Notes: a model not told the origin generated them from the sequence alone. DNA of 64,000 nucleotides from Bradyrhizobium lablabi (GCF_018131005.1 NZ_JAFCJK010000001.1:930001-994000), one strand, 5' to 3'; counted from the first letter of the stretch, positions 37,591 through 49,175 are shown. Numbers and translations: made by a program.

Positions 37591-38472
37591 CTAGCCGCCT
37601 TCCAGCCGCCGCATCACCTCGTCGAGCTGTTCGAGATTGCGGTAGCTGACCTGGACGGTCCCGCCGGGATCGCGATGGTTGACGGTGACGTTGAGGCCGA
37701 GTGCATCGCTGACGCGCTTTTCGAGCGCGATGGTGTCCGGGTCCTTTGCCTTGGCGGCACCGCCGCGGGCTTTTTGCGGCTTGCGTTCCGGAACGCCTTC
37801 GTCATGCGCCAACGCCTCGGCCTGCCGGACGTTCAAGCCCTCGGCCACGATGCGCTTTGCGGCGCCGAGCGGATCGGGCACGCCGATCAGCGCACGCGCA
37901 TGACCGGCGGACAACTCGCCCCTGGAAATCAGCGCCTGCACCTCGGCCGGCAGCTTGGTCAACCGCATCATGTTGGCGACATGGCTGCGGCTCTTTCCGA
38001 CGATCTTGGCGATGTCCTCCTGGCTGCGTTTGAATTCGTCGGCGAGCGCGTGATAGCCCTGCGCCTCTTCCATCGCGTTCAAATCTTCGCGCTGGACGTT
38101 TTCGATGATCATGATCTCGAGTGCGTCGGAATCGCTGACCTCGATCGGCACGATCGGCACTTCGTGGAGGCCGGCGAGCTGCGATGCGCGCCAGCGGCGC
38201 TCGCCCGCAATGATCTCGTAGCGGTCCTGCGCACCCTTGATGGCGCGCACCACGATCGGCTGGATCACACCGCGCTGCTTGATGGAATCGGCGAGCTCGG
38301 CAAGTTCGGCGTCGGCGAAGTTGCGTCGCGGGTTGCGTGGATTGGCTTTGAGGAATTCGATCGGCACCTTGCGTTGCGTGCGCGGCCGTTCGACATGCGC
38401 GGCCTCGCCGCCGACATCCCCGATCAGACTCGCAAGCCCGCGCCCCAGTCGCGAACGCGCTTCGTCGGCCAT
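37591..38472 (-). CDS. parB: chromosome partitioning protein ParB
   Basis: 293 residues from the ATG at 38472; the frame is open 32 codons further but the family starts MADEARSRLGRGLASLIGD. The CTPase N-domain has ITAGERRWRASQLAGL and IIENVQREDLNAMEEA. The helix-turn-helix is in QEDIAKIVGKSRSHVANMMRLTKLP. The C-terminal dimer domain ends VSYRNLEQLDEVMRRL. It binds parS, slides as a CTP clamp and is moved by ParA. Two parS sites lie at 40207 and 42247. Confidence 0.97.
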   Translation of the reverse strand: MADEARSRLGRGLASLIGDVGGEAAHVERPRTQRKVPIEFLKANPRNPRRNFADAELAELADSIKQRGVIQPIVVRAIKGAQDRYEIIAGERRWRASQLAGLHEVPIVPIEVSDSDALEIMIIENVQREDLNAMEEAQGYHALADEFKRSQEDIAKIVGKSRSHVANMMRLTKLPAEVQALISRGELSAGHARALIGVPDPLGAAKRIVAEGLNVRQAEALAHDEGVPERKPQKARGGAAKAKDPDTIALEKRVSDALGLNVTVNHRDPGGTVQVSYRNLEQLDEVMRRLEGG

Positions 38473-38610
38473 TGTTGCCAGCTCCCTTGGATTCACTCGC
38501 AGTACTCCGGACTTCGAATCTTGAATTGCAGGATGAGCAAGGCGATCCGTGCCCACCAAGCGGCGCAAAAGATGGCGGGCACGGCGAAGAAGCCTTTGCC
38601 CACGCTACAT

Positions 38611-39462
38611 TCAATACGTCCGCAACTCGCGCTCGCGCTGAATCACCTCGGTGGCGAGCTTGAGGTAGGCATCGCTGCCGACGCATTTGAGATCGTAGAC
38701 CAAGACCGGCTTGCCGTACGACGGCGCCTCCGAGATGCGGACGTTGCGCGGGATCATGGTGTTGTAGACCTTTGCTCCCATGAACTGGCGTACGTCGGCG
38801 ACGACCTGATTGGAAAGGTTGTTGCGCGAGTCGAACATGGTCAGCACGATGCCGTGGATCGACAGGTTCGGATTGAGCGTCGAGCGCACCTGCTCAACCG
38901 TCTGCAGCAATTGCGACAGACCTTCGAGCGCGAAGAACTCGCACTGCAGCGGCACCAGGATCGCGTCCGACGCCGCCATCGCATTGACGGTGAGAAGATT
39001 GAGCGACGGCGGGCAGTCGATCAGCACGTAGGTGTAGTCGGAGTCCGGCGAGACATTGGTGTTCAACGCGGAGATCGCGTCGCGCAGGCGGAACGCGCGG
39101 CCTGGCGTGGCGCCGAGCTCGAGCTCGAGGCCGGACAGATCCATGGTGGAGGCCGCGATGTGCAGCCGCGGTACCGCGGTCGCGACCACCGCATCGCGCA
39201 GCGGCGCTTCGCCGATCAATACGTCATAGGTCGAGCAACTACGATTGCGGCGATCGATGCCGAGGCCGGTCGAGGCGTTGCCCTGCGGGTCGAGGTCGAC
39301 GACCAACACACGCTCGCCAATTGCCGCGAGTGCCGTGCCGAGATTGATCGCTGTGGTTGTCTTGCCGACCCCACCCTTCTGGTTGGCGAGCGACAGAATG
39401 CGCGGATGGCCGGTCGGCTGCGGCGTCCTGTCCTCCTGATAAACCTCGTCCATCACAGTCAT
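38611..39462 (-). CDS. parA: chromosome partitioning ATPase ParA
   Basis: 283 residues from the ATG at 39462 (MTVMDEVYQEDR). Deviant Walker A is LANQKGGVGKTTTAINL; Walker A' reads LVVDLDPQGNAS, Walker B VLIDCPPSLNLLTVNAM. It binds DNA non-specifically as an ATP dimer and pulls ParB-parS complexes apart. The parB gene follows after 138 bp. It begins 31 bp after rsmG ends, keeping the mnmG-rsmG-parA-parB order seen near many bacterial origins. Confidence 0.97.
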   Translation of the reverse strand: MTVMDEVYQEDRTPQPTGHPRILSLANQKGGVGKTTTAINLGTALAAIGERVLVVDLDPQGNASTGLGIDRRNRSCSTYDVLIGEAPLRDAVVATAVPRLHIAASTMDLSGLELELGATPGRAFRLRDAISALNTNVSPDSDYTYVLIDCPPSLNLLTVNAMAASDAILVPLQCEFFALEGLSQLLQTVEQVRSTLNPNLSIHGIVLTMFDSRNNLSNQVVADVRQFMGAKVYNTMIPRNVRISEAPSYGKPVLVYDLKCVGSDAYLKLATEVIQRERELRTY

Positions 39463-39493
39463 GCCAAAATACCGTTTGCTGTTGCGGAATCCC

Positions 39494-40138
39494 CTAGCGC
39501 CGCTCGATTGACCCGAGTTCGACGATCCAACCGTGTCCGCCGCTGCGGCTGGCATGAAGTTCTGGTTCAATTTTCCAATATTTAGTGGCCTCGGTCAATT
39601 CCGCCTCTACATCTTGACCCTTGAGAAACAGAGCTTTTGCACCCTTTCTCACCCATGGCTCAGCGAAGCCGATCAGTTGATGTAACGGCGCGAGAGCCCG
39701 CGCGGTGACGCAATCGATGGGGTCGGTGATTCTGTCCACAATATCCCCGATATCAGCCAAATGCACCGTCCCCGGCGACCTCGTCACACGAATCGCCTCG
39801 CGGAGGAAGGCCGCCTTCTTGGCGATTCGCTCCACCAGATGGACCGATGCGCCCGGTGTCTCGGCCAAAGCGCAGGCCAGCACAATCCCGGGAAAGCCGC
39901 CGCCGCTGCCGAGATCAACCCAGGACTTCGCCGACGGCGCGTGGTTCAAAAGCTGCAGCGAGTCCGAGATATGACGGGTCCAGAGATTAGGCAGCGTGGA
40001 GGGCGCAACGAGATTGGTCTTGGCCTGCCACTCCAACAGAAGTGCGACATAGCGCTCCAGCCGCGCCTCCGTTTCATTTCTAACAGGGGTCAGGGCGAGG
40101 GCCGCAGCCTTGTCAGCGGGGGGGATGGGTGAGCCCAT
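39494..40138 (-). CDS. rsmG: 16S rRNA (guanine527-N7)-methyltransferase RsmG
   Basis: 214 residues from the ATG at 40138 (MGSPIPPADKAAALALTPV); a TTG 16 codons upstream is possible. WTRHISDSLQLL, the SAM-binding WVDLGSGGGFPGIVLACAL and VTARALAPLHQLIGFAEPW give the GidB/RsmG fold. It methylates G527 of 16S rRNA, and loss gives low-level streptomycin resistance. It lies between mnmG and parA, with a parS site just upstream. Confidence 0.96.
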   Translation of the reverse strand: MGSPIPPADKAAALALTPVRNETEARLERYVALLLEWQAKTNLVAPSTLPNLWTRHISDSLQLLNHAPSAKSWVDLGSGGGFPGIVLACALAETPGASVHLVERIAKKAAFLREAIRVTRSPGTVHLADIGDIVDRITDPIDCVTARALAPLHQLIGFAEPWVRKGAKALFLKGQDVEAELTEATKYWKIEPELHASRSGGHGWIVELGSIERR

Positions 40139-40206
40139 GCGTGTAGCCGTCAATCCGATATCACCGATCGGCGTCGATCTGTCCAACGACGCCGGGACAC
40201 CGGCGC

Positions 40207-40222
40207 CGTTTCACGTGAAACA
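40207..40222. promoter_or_regulatory. parS site 1
   Basis: CGTTTCACGTGAAACA matches the parS consensus TGTTTCACGTGAAACA at 15 of 16 positions. It sits in the mnmG-rsmG gap. Centromere-like ParB-binding site near parAB. Confidence 0.93.
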
Positions 40223-42106
40223 TCACGCAGACGCCTTTGCTCCCTTCCGCCGAGCCTCGCGCCGCAGATAGGCTGCGAGGATACCAAGCGCGGCCGGAGT
40301 CATGCCGTCGATCCGGCTCGCTTGCCCGACTGTCCGTGGCCGCGCCTTCTGCAGCTTGGCGCGCGCCTCGTTTGAAAGACCAGGCACGTCGGCATAGTCG
40401 ATGTCGGCTAGGATGAGACCTTCGTCACGCCTGAAAGCATCAACGTCAGCGGTCTGGCGCTTCAGATAGACATCGTACTTGGCGTCGATCTCGAGATGCA
40501 CTGATATCGCCGGGGCGATCGATGACAGCTCCGGCCAGATCGCCTGAACCGCGGCCCACTCGACTTCGGGATAGGCCAAAAGCTCGAAGGCTGTCCTGCG
40601 ATGGCCGTCGCGGTTGAGCGCAAGGCCGTACTTCGCGGCTTCGTTGGGCGTGATCGACAGCGACTTCGCCAGCGTCCTCGCCGCATCTAGCGCCGCCATC
40701 TTGGCACGGTGGCGACCCGAACGGGCCGCGCTGACACATCCGAGCTCAATGCCCCGGTCAGTGAGCCTCTGGTCGGCGTTGTCGGCCCGCAGCGTCAGCC
40801 GATATTCGGCGCGTGAGGTGAACATGCGATAGGGCTCGGTGATCCCACGGGTCACCAGGTCGTCGATCATCACACCGAGATAACCATCAGCCCGGTCGAG
40901 CACGATCGGATCGGCACCACTGGCGGCCAATGCTGCGTTGAGACCTGCGACAATGCCCTGCCCTGCCGCCTCCTCATATCCCGTGGTCCCATTGATCTGG
41001 CCGGCCAGGAAAAGTCCCTGGAGACGTTTGGTCTGCAGGGTCGGATCGAGTTCACGCGGATCAACATGGTCGTATTCGATCGCGTATCCCGGCCGCACCA
41101 TCTTCACGCGCTCAAGACCGGGAATCGAAGCCAGGATCGCAAGCTGGACCTCCTCCGGGAGCGAGGTCGAGATGCCGTTCGGATAGACCGTCGTGTCGTC
41201 GAGCCCTTCCGGTTCAAGGAAGATCTGGTGGCCATCCCGGTCACCGAAACGAACGATCTTATCCTCTATCGAGGGACAATAGCGCGGTCCGGTGCTCTTG
41301 ATCTGGCCCGAATACATCGGCGAGCGATGGACGTTGGCCCTGATCACCTCATGGGTCGCCGGCGTGGTCCGGGTGATGCCACACTCAATCTGCGGGGTCG
41401 TGATGCGTTCGGTCATCACCGAAAACGGCTCCGGCGGCTCATCCCCGGGCTGCATTTCCACCCCGGACCAGTCGATCGTGCTGCCGTCCAGGCGCGGCGG
41501 CGTGCCGGTCTTGAGCCGGCCCAACGTAAACCCAGCCCGCTCGAAGGAGGCTGAAAGGCCCATGACAGGCGCCTCCCCGACCCGACCCGCAGGCCAATTC
41601 TTCTCGCCGAGATGGATCAAACCCCGCAGAAACGTGCCGGTCGTAATCACGACAGCGCCTGCTGAGAGTTGGCGGCCACCGGCCAAACGAATGCCTGTGA
41701 CGCGGCCGTCGGTTACCGCGAGTTCGTCGGCCTCGCCTTCAATCACGGCCAAATTGTTGGCCTCTGAGATCGCGGCCTGCATCGCGGCGGCATAGAGCTT
41801 CCGGTCGGCCTGGGCACGCGGTCCGCGCACCGCAGGGCCCTTTCGCCGATTGAGCATTCGGAACTGAATGCCGCCGGCATCGGCAACGCGGCCCATAAGA
41901 CCGTCCAGGGCGTCGACCTCGCGGACCAGATGACCCTTGCCAAGCCCGCCGATCGCGGGATTGCAGGACATCACGCCAACGGTCGAAAAGCGATGGGTCA
42001 CGAGTGCCGTTTGCGCGCCCATCCGGGCAGCCGCGCTCGCTGCCTCGCAGCCCGCATGGCCGCCGCCGATGACGATGACGTCAAACAAATCTGCCCGAGA
42101 ATTCAT
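40223..42106 (-). CDS. mnmG: tRNA uridine-5-carboxymethylaminomethyl modification enzyme MnmG
   Basis: 627 residues. FAD binding at [22 protein letters not shown] (8-29), then [24 protein letters not shown] and [12 protein letters not shown], and the C-terminal tRNA-binding region with [14 protein letters not shown]. With MnmE it installs the cmnm5 group at U34 of several tRNAs. Full family length. It follows mnmE with a 212-bp gap holding parS. Confidence 0.97.
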   Translation of the reverse strand: MNSRADLFDVIVIGGGHAGCEAASAAARMGAQTALVTHRFSTVGVMSCNPAIGGLGKGHLVREVDALDGLMGRVADAGGIQFRMLNRRKGPAVRGPRAQADRKLYAAAMQAAISEANNLAVIEGEADELAVTDGRVTGIRLAGGRQLSAGAVVITTGTFLRGLIHLGEKNWPAGRVGEAPVMGLSASFERAGFTLGRLKTGTPPRLDGSTIDWSGVEMQPGDEPPEPFSVMTERITTPQIECGITRTTPATHEVIRANVHRSPMYSGQIKSTGPRYCPSIEDKIVRFGDRDGHQIFLEPEGLDDTTVYPNGISTSLPEEVQLAILASIPGLERVKMVRPGYAIEYDHVDPRELDPTLQTKRLQGLFLAGQINGTTGYEEAAGQGIVAGLNAALAASGADPIVLDRADGYLGVMIDDLVTRGITEPYRMFTSRAEYRLTLRADNADQRLTDRGIELGCVSAARSGRHRAKMAALDAARTLAKSLSITPNEAAKYGLALNRDGHRRTAFELLAYPEVEWAAVQAIWPELSSIAPAISVHLEIDAKYDVYLKRQTADVDAFRRDEGLILADIDYADVPGLSNEARAKLQKARPRTVGQASRIDGMTPAALGILAAYLRREARRKGAKASA

Positions 42107-42246
42107 GGCGGACTTCTATCGCGGAGTGATGAAAGCCGGAAGAAATAAGTTGCAAACCTCATTGTCCGGAGCACGGGTGATCCGATCAAGCGGTCACGTG
42201 CAGATATGGATTGCTTGCCTCAGCTTGGAACGAAGCAGCTACGTTG

Positions 42247-42262
42247 TGTTTCACGTGAAACA
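42247..42262. promoter_or_regulatory. parS site 2
   Basis: TGTTTCACGTGAAACA, a perfect match to the 16-bp parS consensus, in the mnmE-mnmG gap, about 2 kb from parS site 1. Confidence 0.96.
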
Positions 42263-42318
42263 AGTTGGCGTCGCGCAACTAATGAGCGGTTCGGAACCAT
42301 GCTCAGAACGAAGTAATA

Positions 42319-43653
42319 TTACTTTCCTACGCAAAACTGGTGGAAGATAGCGTCGAGGATGTCTTCGACATCAACCCGGCCAAGCAGCCGTCCAAGGGAC
42401 ATGACTGCCCTGCGAAGCTCCTCGGCCGTGAGCTCCTCGCCCTGCCCGACCACTTCGATGCCGCGGCGGAGCGAATCGGCTGTGTCCTGCAGCAATTTGC
42501 GTTGCCGCGTCCGGCTGATCAAGCCGCCCTCGCCGCTTCCGAAAAAATCATGTGCGAAGCCGACTAAACCGGTGATCAGCTCGGGTATGCCATCGCCGCG
42601 GGCAGCCGATATCCAGAACTCTGGCCGCGCACTCTTCTCGGCTGGTCCGATTGATCGTGCGCCAACGAGATCGATCTTATTCCGCACCAGCCAGACCGGC
42701 GCGCCCCCTTCCCTCGCGCCGCCCTCTCCTGCGCTGTCCGCCAACCACAGCACGAGATCCGCCTCGGCCGCGCGGGCGCAGGCACGCCGCACGCCCTCCT
42801 GCTCGACGGGATCGTCGGTCTCGCGAATGCCGGCGGTGTCGATCACGGTAACGGGATAGCCGTCGAGATCAAGCTGCACCTCGATCACGTCGCGCGTGGT
42901 GCCGGCATGCGGGGAAACGATCGCGACCTCGCGCCGGGCGAGTTGATTGATCAACGTCGACTTGCCGACATTAGGCGGGCCGGCGATCGCGACCACGAGA
43001 CCGTCGCGCAGGCGTTCACCTTGACCCTGCCCTGCAAGGACTTCCTGAATCTCGCCAAGCAGTGCCCTGATCTTTGCCAGGGCCGGCGCAATCAATTCGG
43101 CGGGAACGTCCCCTTCGTCGGAAAAATCGATGCCGGCTTCAATCAGCGCCGACGCGGCGATGATCTGCTCACGCCAATCGCGCGCCCGATCGCCGAGCAG
43201 ACCTTTCAACTGGCGCAACGCCTGGCGACGCTGGCGGTCGGTGTCCGCATGGATGAGATCGTCGAGACCTTCGGCCTCGGTCAAGTCGAGCTTGCCATTC
43301 TCGAATGCGCGACGCGTGAATTCGCCGGGCTCGGCCGGACGCACATTGTCGAACGCGGCGAGCGCCCCGAACATCGCCGCAAGCACCGCGCGTCCGCCAT
43401 GGACATGAAACTCGGCGACGTCCTCACCGGTTGCGCTGGCCGGACCCGGAAACCACAAGGCGACGGCATCGTCGATCGGCTGTTCACCCAAATCGTGCAG
43501 CAGAGCGCGGGTCGCCATTCGCGGGACCGGCACCCGGCCTGCAAGCGTTGCGACGACCTGCTCGGCCATTGGCCCAGAGACTCTGACGATGGCAATTGCG
43601 CTGGGTGGTCGGCCAGAGGACAAGGCAAAGATGGTTTGGTCGCGCGGATGCAT
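42319..43653 (-). CDS. mnmE: tRNA modification GTPase MnmE
   Basis: 444 residues. The N-terminal folate-binding domain has [21 protein letters not shown]. The G domain has P-loop [18 protein letters not shown] and NKID. The C-terminal motif FCVGK carries the catalytic cysteine. It partners MnmG in U34 modification. It lies 304 bp downstream of rho on the same strand, with the rho terminator between. Confidence 0.97.
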   Translation of the reverse strand: MHPRDQTIFALSSGRPPSAIAIVRVSGPMAEQVVATLAGRVPVPRMATRALLHDLGEQPIDDAVALWFPGPASATGEDVAEFHVHGGRAVLAAMFGALAAFDNVRPAEPGEFTRRAFENGKLDLTEAEGLDDLIHADTDRQRRQALRQLKGLLGDRARDWREQIIAASALIEAGIDFSDEGDVPAELIAPALAKIRALLGEIQEVLAGQGQGERLRDGLVVAIAGPPNVGKSTLINQLARREVAIVSPHAGTTRDVIEVQLDLDGYPVTVIDTAGIRETDDPVEQEGVRRACARAAEADLVLWLADSAGEGGAREGGAPVWLVRNKIDLVGARSIGPAEKSARPEFWISAARGDGIPELITGLVGFAHDFFGSGEGGLISRTRQRKLLQDTADSLRRGIEVVGQGEELTAEELRRAVMSLGRLLGRVDVEDILDAIFHQFCVGK

Positions 43654-43957
43654 GGCCTATTTGTTCCGCTGCCGTAGCAAAGGCAATGCAGTTCTATTTG
43701 GCAGAGGTTCCCCATATCGCAATGCAATATAGCTGAAGCTTAGCCAGGCTTAACCAGCCTTGGGCGCGCGGTAGTCTGTTGCGCAAGTTCGGCCAGAGCA
43801 ATGTCGAAAAGAGGAAATAGTTATAAATTTCAATAACATAAATAGACGCCAAGATGGCGTAGGATCTCCTTTATGCTGCACTTTGCTGCAGCAAAGACCG
43901 CAACATACAAGGGCGCCTCGTTTCCGCGAGGCGCCCCTCCTCTACAGCCCCGAGGCC
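43654..43957. other. rho-mnmE intergenic with terminator and palindrome
   Basis: 304 bp. The right end holds the rho terminator (43911-43936) and a perfect 16-bp palindrome CTTTGCTGCAGCAAAG (43881-43896). The middle is AT-rich (about 43800-43860) and likely holds the mnmE promoter. Confidence 0.6.
43911..43936 (-). terminator. rho gene terminator hairpin
   Basis: GGGCGCCTCG (43911-43920) pairs perfectly with CGAGGCGCCC (43927-43936) around TTTCCG. On the minus strand it is followed by TTGTATGTTG, a weak T-rich tail. It starts 22 bp after the rho stop. Confidence 0.75.
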
Positions 43958-45223
<1,266 letters not shown>

Positions 45224-45475
45224 TGGGGTAGTCCTGTGAGGCAGTAAGTAAGGAAGGGATGCGAGGTGGCTTCGGAAAAAGCGGACGCCAAAGGAAGGTC
45301 CGCAGGTCTCAGCCAGGAAAGTGCCGTTGGGGCTTCAAACCTGATGCGGCGGCCGGCCCAAAAGGGACCGGAACGCAACCACATCCGCCTGCGTGGGGTG
45401 GGATAACCCTTATATAGAAAATCGCTCGCTACTGCGCAAGAAGGACTGAAGCCTGGTTCTTGAGCATCGCGCCGC

Positions 45476-45898
45476 CTAGAAGGGTTTGATGACTACCAGG
45501 ATGACGATGACGATCATGAGAACCGCCGGCACCTCGTTGATAATACGATAGAATTTCTGACTTCGCTGATTCCGGTCGGCAGCAAAATCCTTGACGTAGC
45601 GGGAAAAAAAGCCGTGGAAAGCAGACAGAATGAGCACCAGCGTAAACTTGGCGTGAAACCAGCCGGACAAATACCAGTGTCCGGCCCAGACAAGGTACAG
45701 CCCCGCCAGCCAGGTCACGATCATCGCGGGGTTGATGATCCCCTTCAAGAGCCGGCGTTCCATCACCTTGAAGGTCTCGGACTGCTTCGAGCCGACCTCG
45801 GCCTCGCAATGATAGACGAACAGTCGCGGCAGATAGAGCATGCCGGCCATCCAGGAGATGACGGCAATGATGTGCAGCGCCTTGATCCACTCATACAT
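45476..45898 (-). CDS. hemJ: protoporphyrinogen IX oxidase HemJ
   Basis: 140 residues from the ATG at 45898; upstream open codons do not fit. MYEWIKALHIIAVISWMAGMLYLPRLFVYH gives the conserved His and the first helix; four membrane helices in all, with MERRLLKGIINPAM in between. HemJ oxidises protoporphyrinogen to protoporphyrin in haem synthesis in many alphaproteobacteria. It is the last leftward gene before the candidate oriC. hemE, its usual neighbour at this place, is absent. Confidence 0.94.
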   Translation of the reverse strand: MYEWIKALHIIAVISWMAGMLYLPRLFVYHCEAEVGSKQSETFKVMERRLLKGIINPAMIVTWLAGLYLVWAGHWYLSGWFHAKFTLVLILSAFHGFFSRYVKDFAADRNQRSQKFYRIINEVPAVLMIVIVILVVIKPF

Positions 45899-46337
45899 CG
45901 CGAAGCCTTTTGGGGAACGGTTCAGACGATCTCGGCGTTGCGAGCAAGACTCGCCAAGCGAGGGACGGATACATATCCGCAAGCTCGCCTTTCCTAAACC
46001 TATTAATTTTAGAATCTAGGGTTTGAGTTTGAATGACGGTGGATTGGACTCACGCAACGCGATCCAGCCGTTCCCGAAGGTTTGTTCACATCCCTCAACA
46101 TTTTCGCGCGCAGGTACGGTCTTCCGGAATACGCAGTTTGACTCAATTGTTTGCGTGGCGCTGTGAGTAGCTTATGAAGAGACAAATCCACACCTACTCA
46201 CTATCATCGCCTCCATGATGTCGACTTGTCCTTTTGCGGGGTGCTGTGAAGAAAGGGATGAGATATCCCGAAGCCGGGCGGCGGCCTCGGATTCTCCTCC
46301 CCGACCTCCACAAGGATTCACAGGATAGACAGGGGTT
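45899..46337. other. candidate chromosomal replication origin (oriC)
   Basis: 439 bp between divergent hemJ and PPDK-regulator genes, where transcription switches from leftward to rightward. Six GANTC sites (45948, 46012, 46047, 46140, 46290, 46315) occur where under two are expected by chance. TTGTTCACA (46082-46090) is one base from the DnaA box TTATNCACA; two weaker ones are at 46184 and 46314. An AT-rich patch lies at 45994-46020. In Caulobacter and Rickettsia oriC is next to hemE and a PPDK-regulator-type (RP001) gene. Assignment is inference. Confidence 0.6.
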
Positions 46338-47177
46338 TTGGTGCCAACGAGCTCGAACTATTTTCATCTGCATCTGGTGTCTGACTCGACCGGCGAGACG
46401 CTGATCACGGTGGCGCGCGCGGTCGCCGCGCAATACGCCAACGTGACGGCGGTCGAGCATGTCTATCCCCTGGTGCGCAGCCAGAAGCAGCTCGACCGCG
46501 TGCTCGACGAGATCGAGGAATCGCCCGGCATCGTGCTGTTCACGCTGCTTGAGAAAGATCTGGTCGGCCGGCTCGAAGCCAAGTGCAAGGAGATCAACGT
46601 TCCGAGCCTGTCGATCATCGGGCCGGTGATGCAGTTGTTCGAGGCCTATCTGGGTGCCGCGACCACGGGTCGCGTTGGCGCACAGCATGTGCTCAACGCG
46701 GAATACTTCCGCCGCATCGACGCGCTGAACTACACGATGATGCATGACGACGGTCAGCATGTCGAAGGCCTCGAGGAGGCCGACGTCGTTCTGGTCGGCG
46801 TGTCACGCACGTCGAAGACGCCGACCTCGATCTATCTCGCCAACCGCGGCATCCGCACGGCCAATGTTCCATTGGTGCCGGGCATTCCGTTGCCGCACCA
46901 GCTCGAGAATCTGAAGAAACCGTTGGTCGTCAGCCTGCACGCGACGCCGGAACGCCTGATCCAGGTCCGGCAGAATCGTCTGCTGAGCATGGGCGACCGC
47001 GATAACGACACCTATATCGACAGGCAGGCGGTAGCCGATGAGGTCGCGTTCGCACGGCGGTTGAGCGCAAGATTCAATTGGGCGCTGCTCGACGTGACGC
47101 GGCGCTCGATCGAGGAAACGGCGGCGGCTGTGATGAAGCTCTATGCCGACCGGCAGCGGGCGCGGCCGCCGGAATGA
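46338..47177 (+). CDS. pyruvate, phosphate dikinase/PEP synthase regulatory protein (bifunctional kinase-phosphorylase, DUF299)
   Basis: 279 residues from TTG at 46338, or 278 from GTG at 46341, with AGGGG in front. [22 protein letters not shown], the P-loop-like [18 protein letters not shown] and [11 protein letters not shown] are the DUF299 family motifs. It phosphorylates and dephosphorylates the dikinase threonine with ADP and Pi. The target gene is not in the window. It is the first rightward gene from the candidate origin. Confidence 0.95.
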   Translation: MVPTSSNYFHLHLVSDSTGETLITVARAVAAQYANVTAVEHVYPLVRSQKQLDRVLDEIEESPGIVLFTLLEKDLVGRLEAKCKEINVPSLSIIGPVMQLFEAYLGAATTGRVGAQHVLNAEYFRRIDALNYTMMHDDGQHVEGLEEADVVLVGVSRTSKTPTSIYLANRGIRTANVPLVPGIPLPHQLENLKKPLVVSLHATPERLIQVRQNRLLSMGDRDNDTYIDRQAVADEVAFARRLSARFNWALLDVTRRSIEETAAAVMKLYADRQRARPPE

Positions 47178-47187
47178 TCACCTAGCG

Positions 47188-47796
47188 ATGAGCATCTGGC
47201 GCGGACAACAGAAGCTGATTCTTGCGTCGCAAAGCCGCGCGCGGAAAATGTTGCTGGAGAATGCCGGCCTCGATTTCGAAGCGCTGCCGGCCGACATCGA
47301 CGAGCGCGCGGTGCAGGCGAATTCCGGTCTCTCGGCGCCGGGCGAAATTGCCTCGCTGCTGGCGAGTGAAAAGGCGCTGTTTATCTCGACGCAAAAGCCC
47401 GGGCAGTATGTCGTGGGCGCCGATCAGACGCTCTCTCTGGGGCGACGGCTGTTCACCAAGCCGGCCCACCGCGCGCAGGCCGCCGAGCAACTGCGATTGC
47501 TTGCCGGTGAAGTGCACGAGCTGCACTCGTCTGTTGCAGTTGCGCGCGACGGCAGGATACTGTTCCTGGATATCAGCATCGCGCGCATGTCGATGCGGCG
47601 GCTCGATGATGGCGAGATCGAGGCCTATCTTGACCAGGCCGGAGCGGCGGTGATGACCAGCGTCGGCGCCTATCAGCTCGAAGGCCTCGGCGTACACTTG
47701 TTCGAGCGGATCGAGGGCGACCATTTCACCATTCTTGGCCTGCCGCTGTTGTCGTTGCTTGCGTTCCTGCGCGGCGCGAATCTGCTGGCGGTGTGA
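47188..47796 (+). CDS. maf: Maf-family nucleoside triphosphate pyrophosphatase
   Basis: 202 residues from ATG at 47188, ten bases after the upstream stop. [48 protein letters not shown] (catalytic Asp) and [31 protein letters not shown] are Maf motifs. It hydrolyses non-canonical or modified NTPs. The N-terminal motif SQSRAR rather than SxSPRR suggests the YceF-like subgroup. aroE, which often follows in Rhizobiales, is missing here. Confidence 0.92.
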   Translation: MSIWRGQQKLILASQSRARKMLLENAGLDFEALPADIDERAVQANSGLSAPGEIASLLASEKALFISTQKPGQYVVGADQTLSLGRRLFTKPAHRAQAAEQLRLLAGEVHELHSSVAVARDGRILFLDISIARMSMRRLDDGEIEAYLDQAGAAVMTSVGAYQLEGLGVHLFERIEGDHFTILGLPLLSLLAFLRGANLLAV

Positions 47797-47825
47797 GATG
47801 CTCTCGACGGAAAGATGCTGATCCG

Positions 47826-48425
47826 ATGCTGATCGTTGGACTGACCGGCTCGATCGGTATGGGAAAATCCACCACCGCAAAGCTGTTCGCGGAGGCCGGC
47901 GTGCCCGTGTATGACGCCGACGCGGCCGTGCATCAATTATATGGGGGCGAGGCGGCGCCCGCGATCGAGGCTGCCTTTCCCGGCACCACCGCCGCCGGCA
48001 AGGTCGACCGCGCCAAACTTTCCGCGCGCGTGGTGCACGATCCCGCGGCAATGAAGCAACTGGAAGAGATCGTTCACCCGATGCTCAGCGCGTCACGCCA
48101 GAAATTCTTTGCCGATGCGGAATCAGCCGGCGCGCCCGTCGTCGTTGTCGACGTGCCGCTGCTGTTCGAGACCGGCGGTGAGAAGCGCGTCGATGCCGTC
48201 GTTGTCGTCACGACCGCGCCGGAGCTGCAGCGCGAGCGTGTGCTGGCGCGCGGCACCATGGACGCGGACAAGCTTGAAGCCATCATTGCGCGACAGATGC
48301 CGGATGCCGAGAAACGAAAACGCGCGGATTTCATAGTGGATACCTCGCACGGACTTGATCCGGTGCGGGCGCGCATCCGCGACATCCTCTATGAGGTTGC
48401 TAAGATGCCGAAACGGCGCGCCTGA
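47826..48425 (+). CDS. coaE: dephospho-CoA kinase
   Basis: 199 residues from the ATG at 47826. P-loop [17 protein letters not shown] (6-22), [31 protein letters not shown] and [20 protein letters not shown] are complete. It phosphorylates dephospho-CoA in the last step of CoA synthesis; coaA lies elsewhere in this window. The order maf-coaE-dnaQ is conserved. Confidence 0.97.
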   Translation: MLIVGLTGSIGMGKSTTAKLFAEAGVPVYDADAAVHQLYGGEAAPAIEAAFPGTTAAGKVDRAKLSARVVHDPAAMKQLEEIVHPMLSASRQKFFADAESAGAPVVVVDVPLLFETGGEKRVDAVVVVTTAPELQRERVLARGTMDADKLEAIIARQMPDAEKRKRADFIVDTSHGLDPVRARIRDILYEVAKMPKRRA

Positions 48426-48452
48426 TTCGCCGCTTCCTGGTCGCTTCAACAC

Positions 48453-49172
48453 ATGCGTGAAATTGTTCTCGATACCGAAACCACAGGCCTCGATCCGCTG
48501 CGCGGCGACCGGCTGGTCGAGATCGGCTGCATCGAGATCTTCAACCGCATGCCGACCGGCCAGACCTACCACGTCTACATCAATCCCGAGCGCGACATGC
48601 CGGCCGAAGCGTTCGCCGTGCATGGCCTCTCGACCGAATTCCTCGCCAGCAAGCCGCTGTTCAGCGAGGTGGTCGACGAATTCCTGGCCTTCATCGCCGA
48701 TACGCCGCTGGTGATCCACAATGCGTCGTTCGACGTCAGTTTCATCAATGCCGAGCTCGACCGCATCAAGCGACCGGTGATTGTGAAGGACCGGCTGATC
48801 GACACGCTGCTCTTGGCGCGCCGCAAGCATCCGGGCGTGTCGAACCGGCTCGACGATCTCTGCTCACGCTATTCGATCGACAATTCCCGACGCACCAGGC
48901 ACGGCGCGCTGCTCGATGCCGAACTGCTGGCCGAAGTCTATATCGATCTGATTGGAGCGCGGCAGTCGCAGCTCATTCTGGCGTCGGAGACATCAGACGC
49001 ACGCGTTGGCAGCCATGGCGATATGCCGCGGCGCCAGCGCGAGGTTCCGTTGGCGTCGCGGGTCAGCGATGCCGACCGTGAGGCGCACCGAGCCTTTGTC
49101 GCGACCCTGGGCGACAAGCCGATCTGGAACGAATATCTGCCGCCGGCGCCGGTTGCCCTACCTGCGGCCTGA
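48453..49172 (+). CDS. dnaQ: DNA polymerase III epsilon subunit
   Basis: 239 residues. DEDDh exonuclease motifs: Exo I DTETTGLD (6-13), Exo II HNASFDVSFIN, Exo III HGALLDAELLAEVY. The C-terminal tail (KPIWNEYL) holds the alpha-subunit contact. It proofreads for the replicative polymerase. It starts 27 bp after coaE and converges with secB. Confidence 0.97.
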   Translation: MREIVLDTETTGLDPLRGDRLVEIGCIEIFNRMPTGQTYHVYINPERDMPAEAFAVHGLSTEFLASKPLFSEVVDEFLAFIADTPLVIHNASFDVSFINAELDRIKRPVIVKDRLIDTLLLARRKHPGVSNRLDDLCSRYSIDNSRRTRHGALLDAELLAEVYIDLIGARQSQLILASETSDARVGSHGDMPRRQREVPLASRVSDADREAHRAFVATLGDKPIWNEYLPPAPVALPAA

Positions 49173-49175
49173 GTT

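Noticed and set aside
37270..39585. A 771-codon open frame on the plus strand
   Set aside because: It lies opposite parB and parA, which have full family motifs. The long frame is a by-product of GC-rich codons on the other strand.
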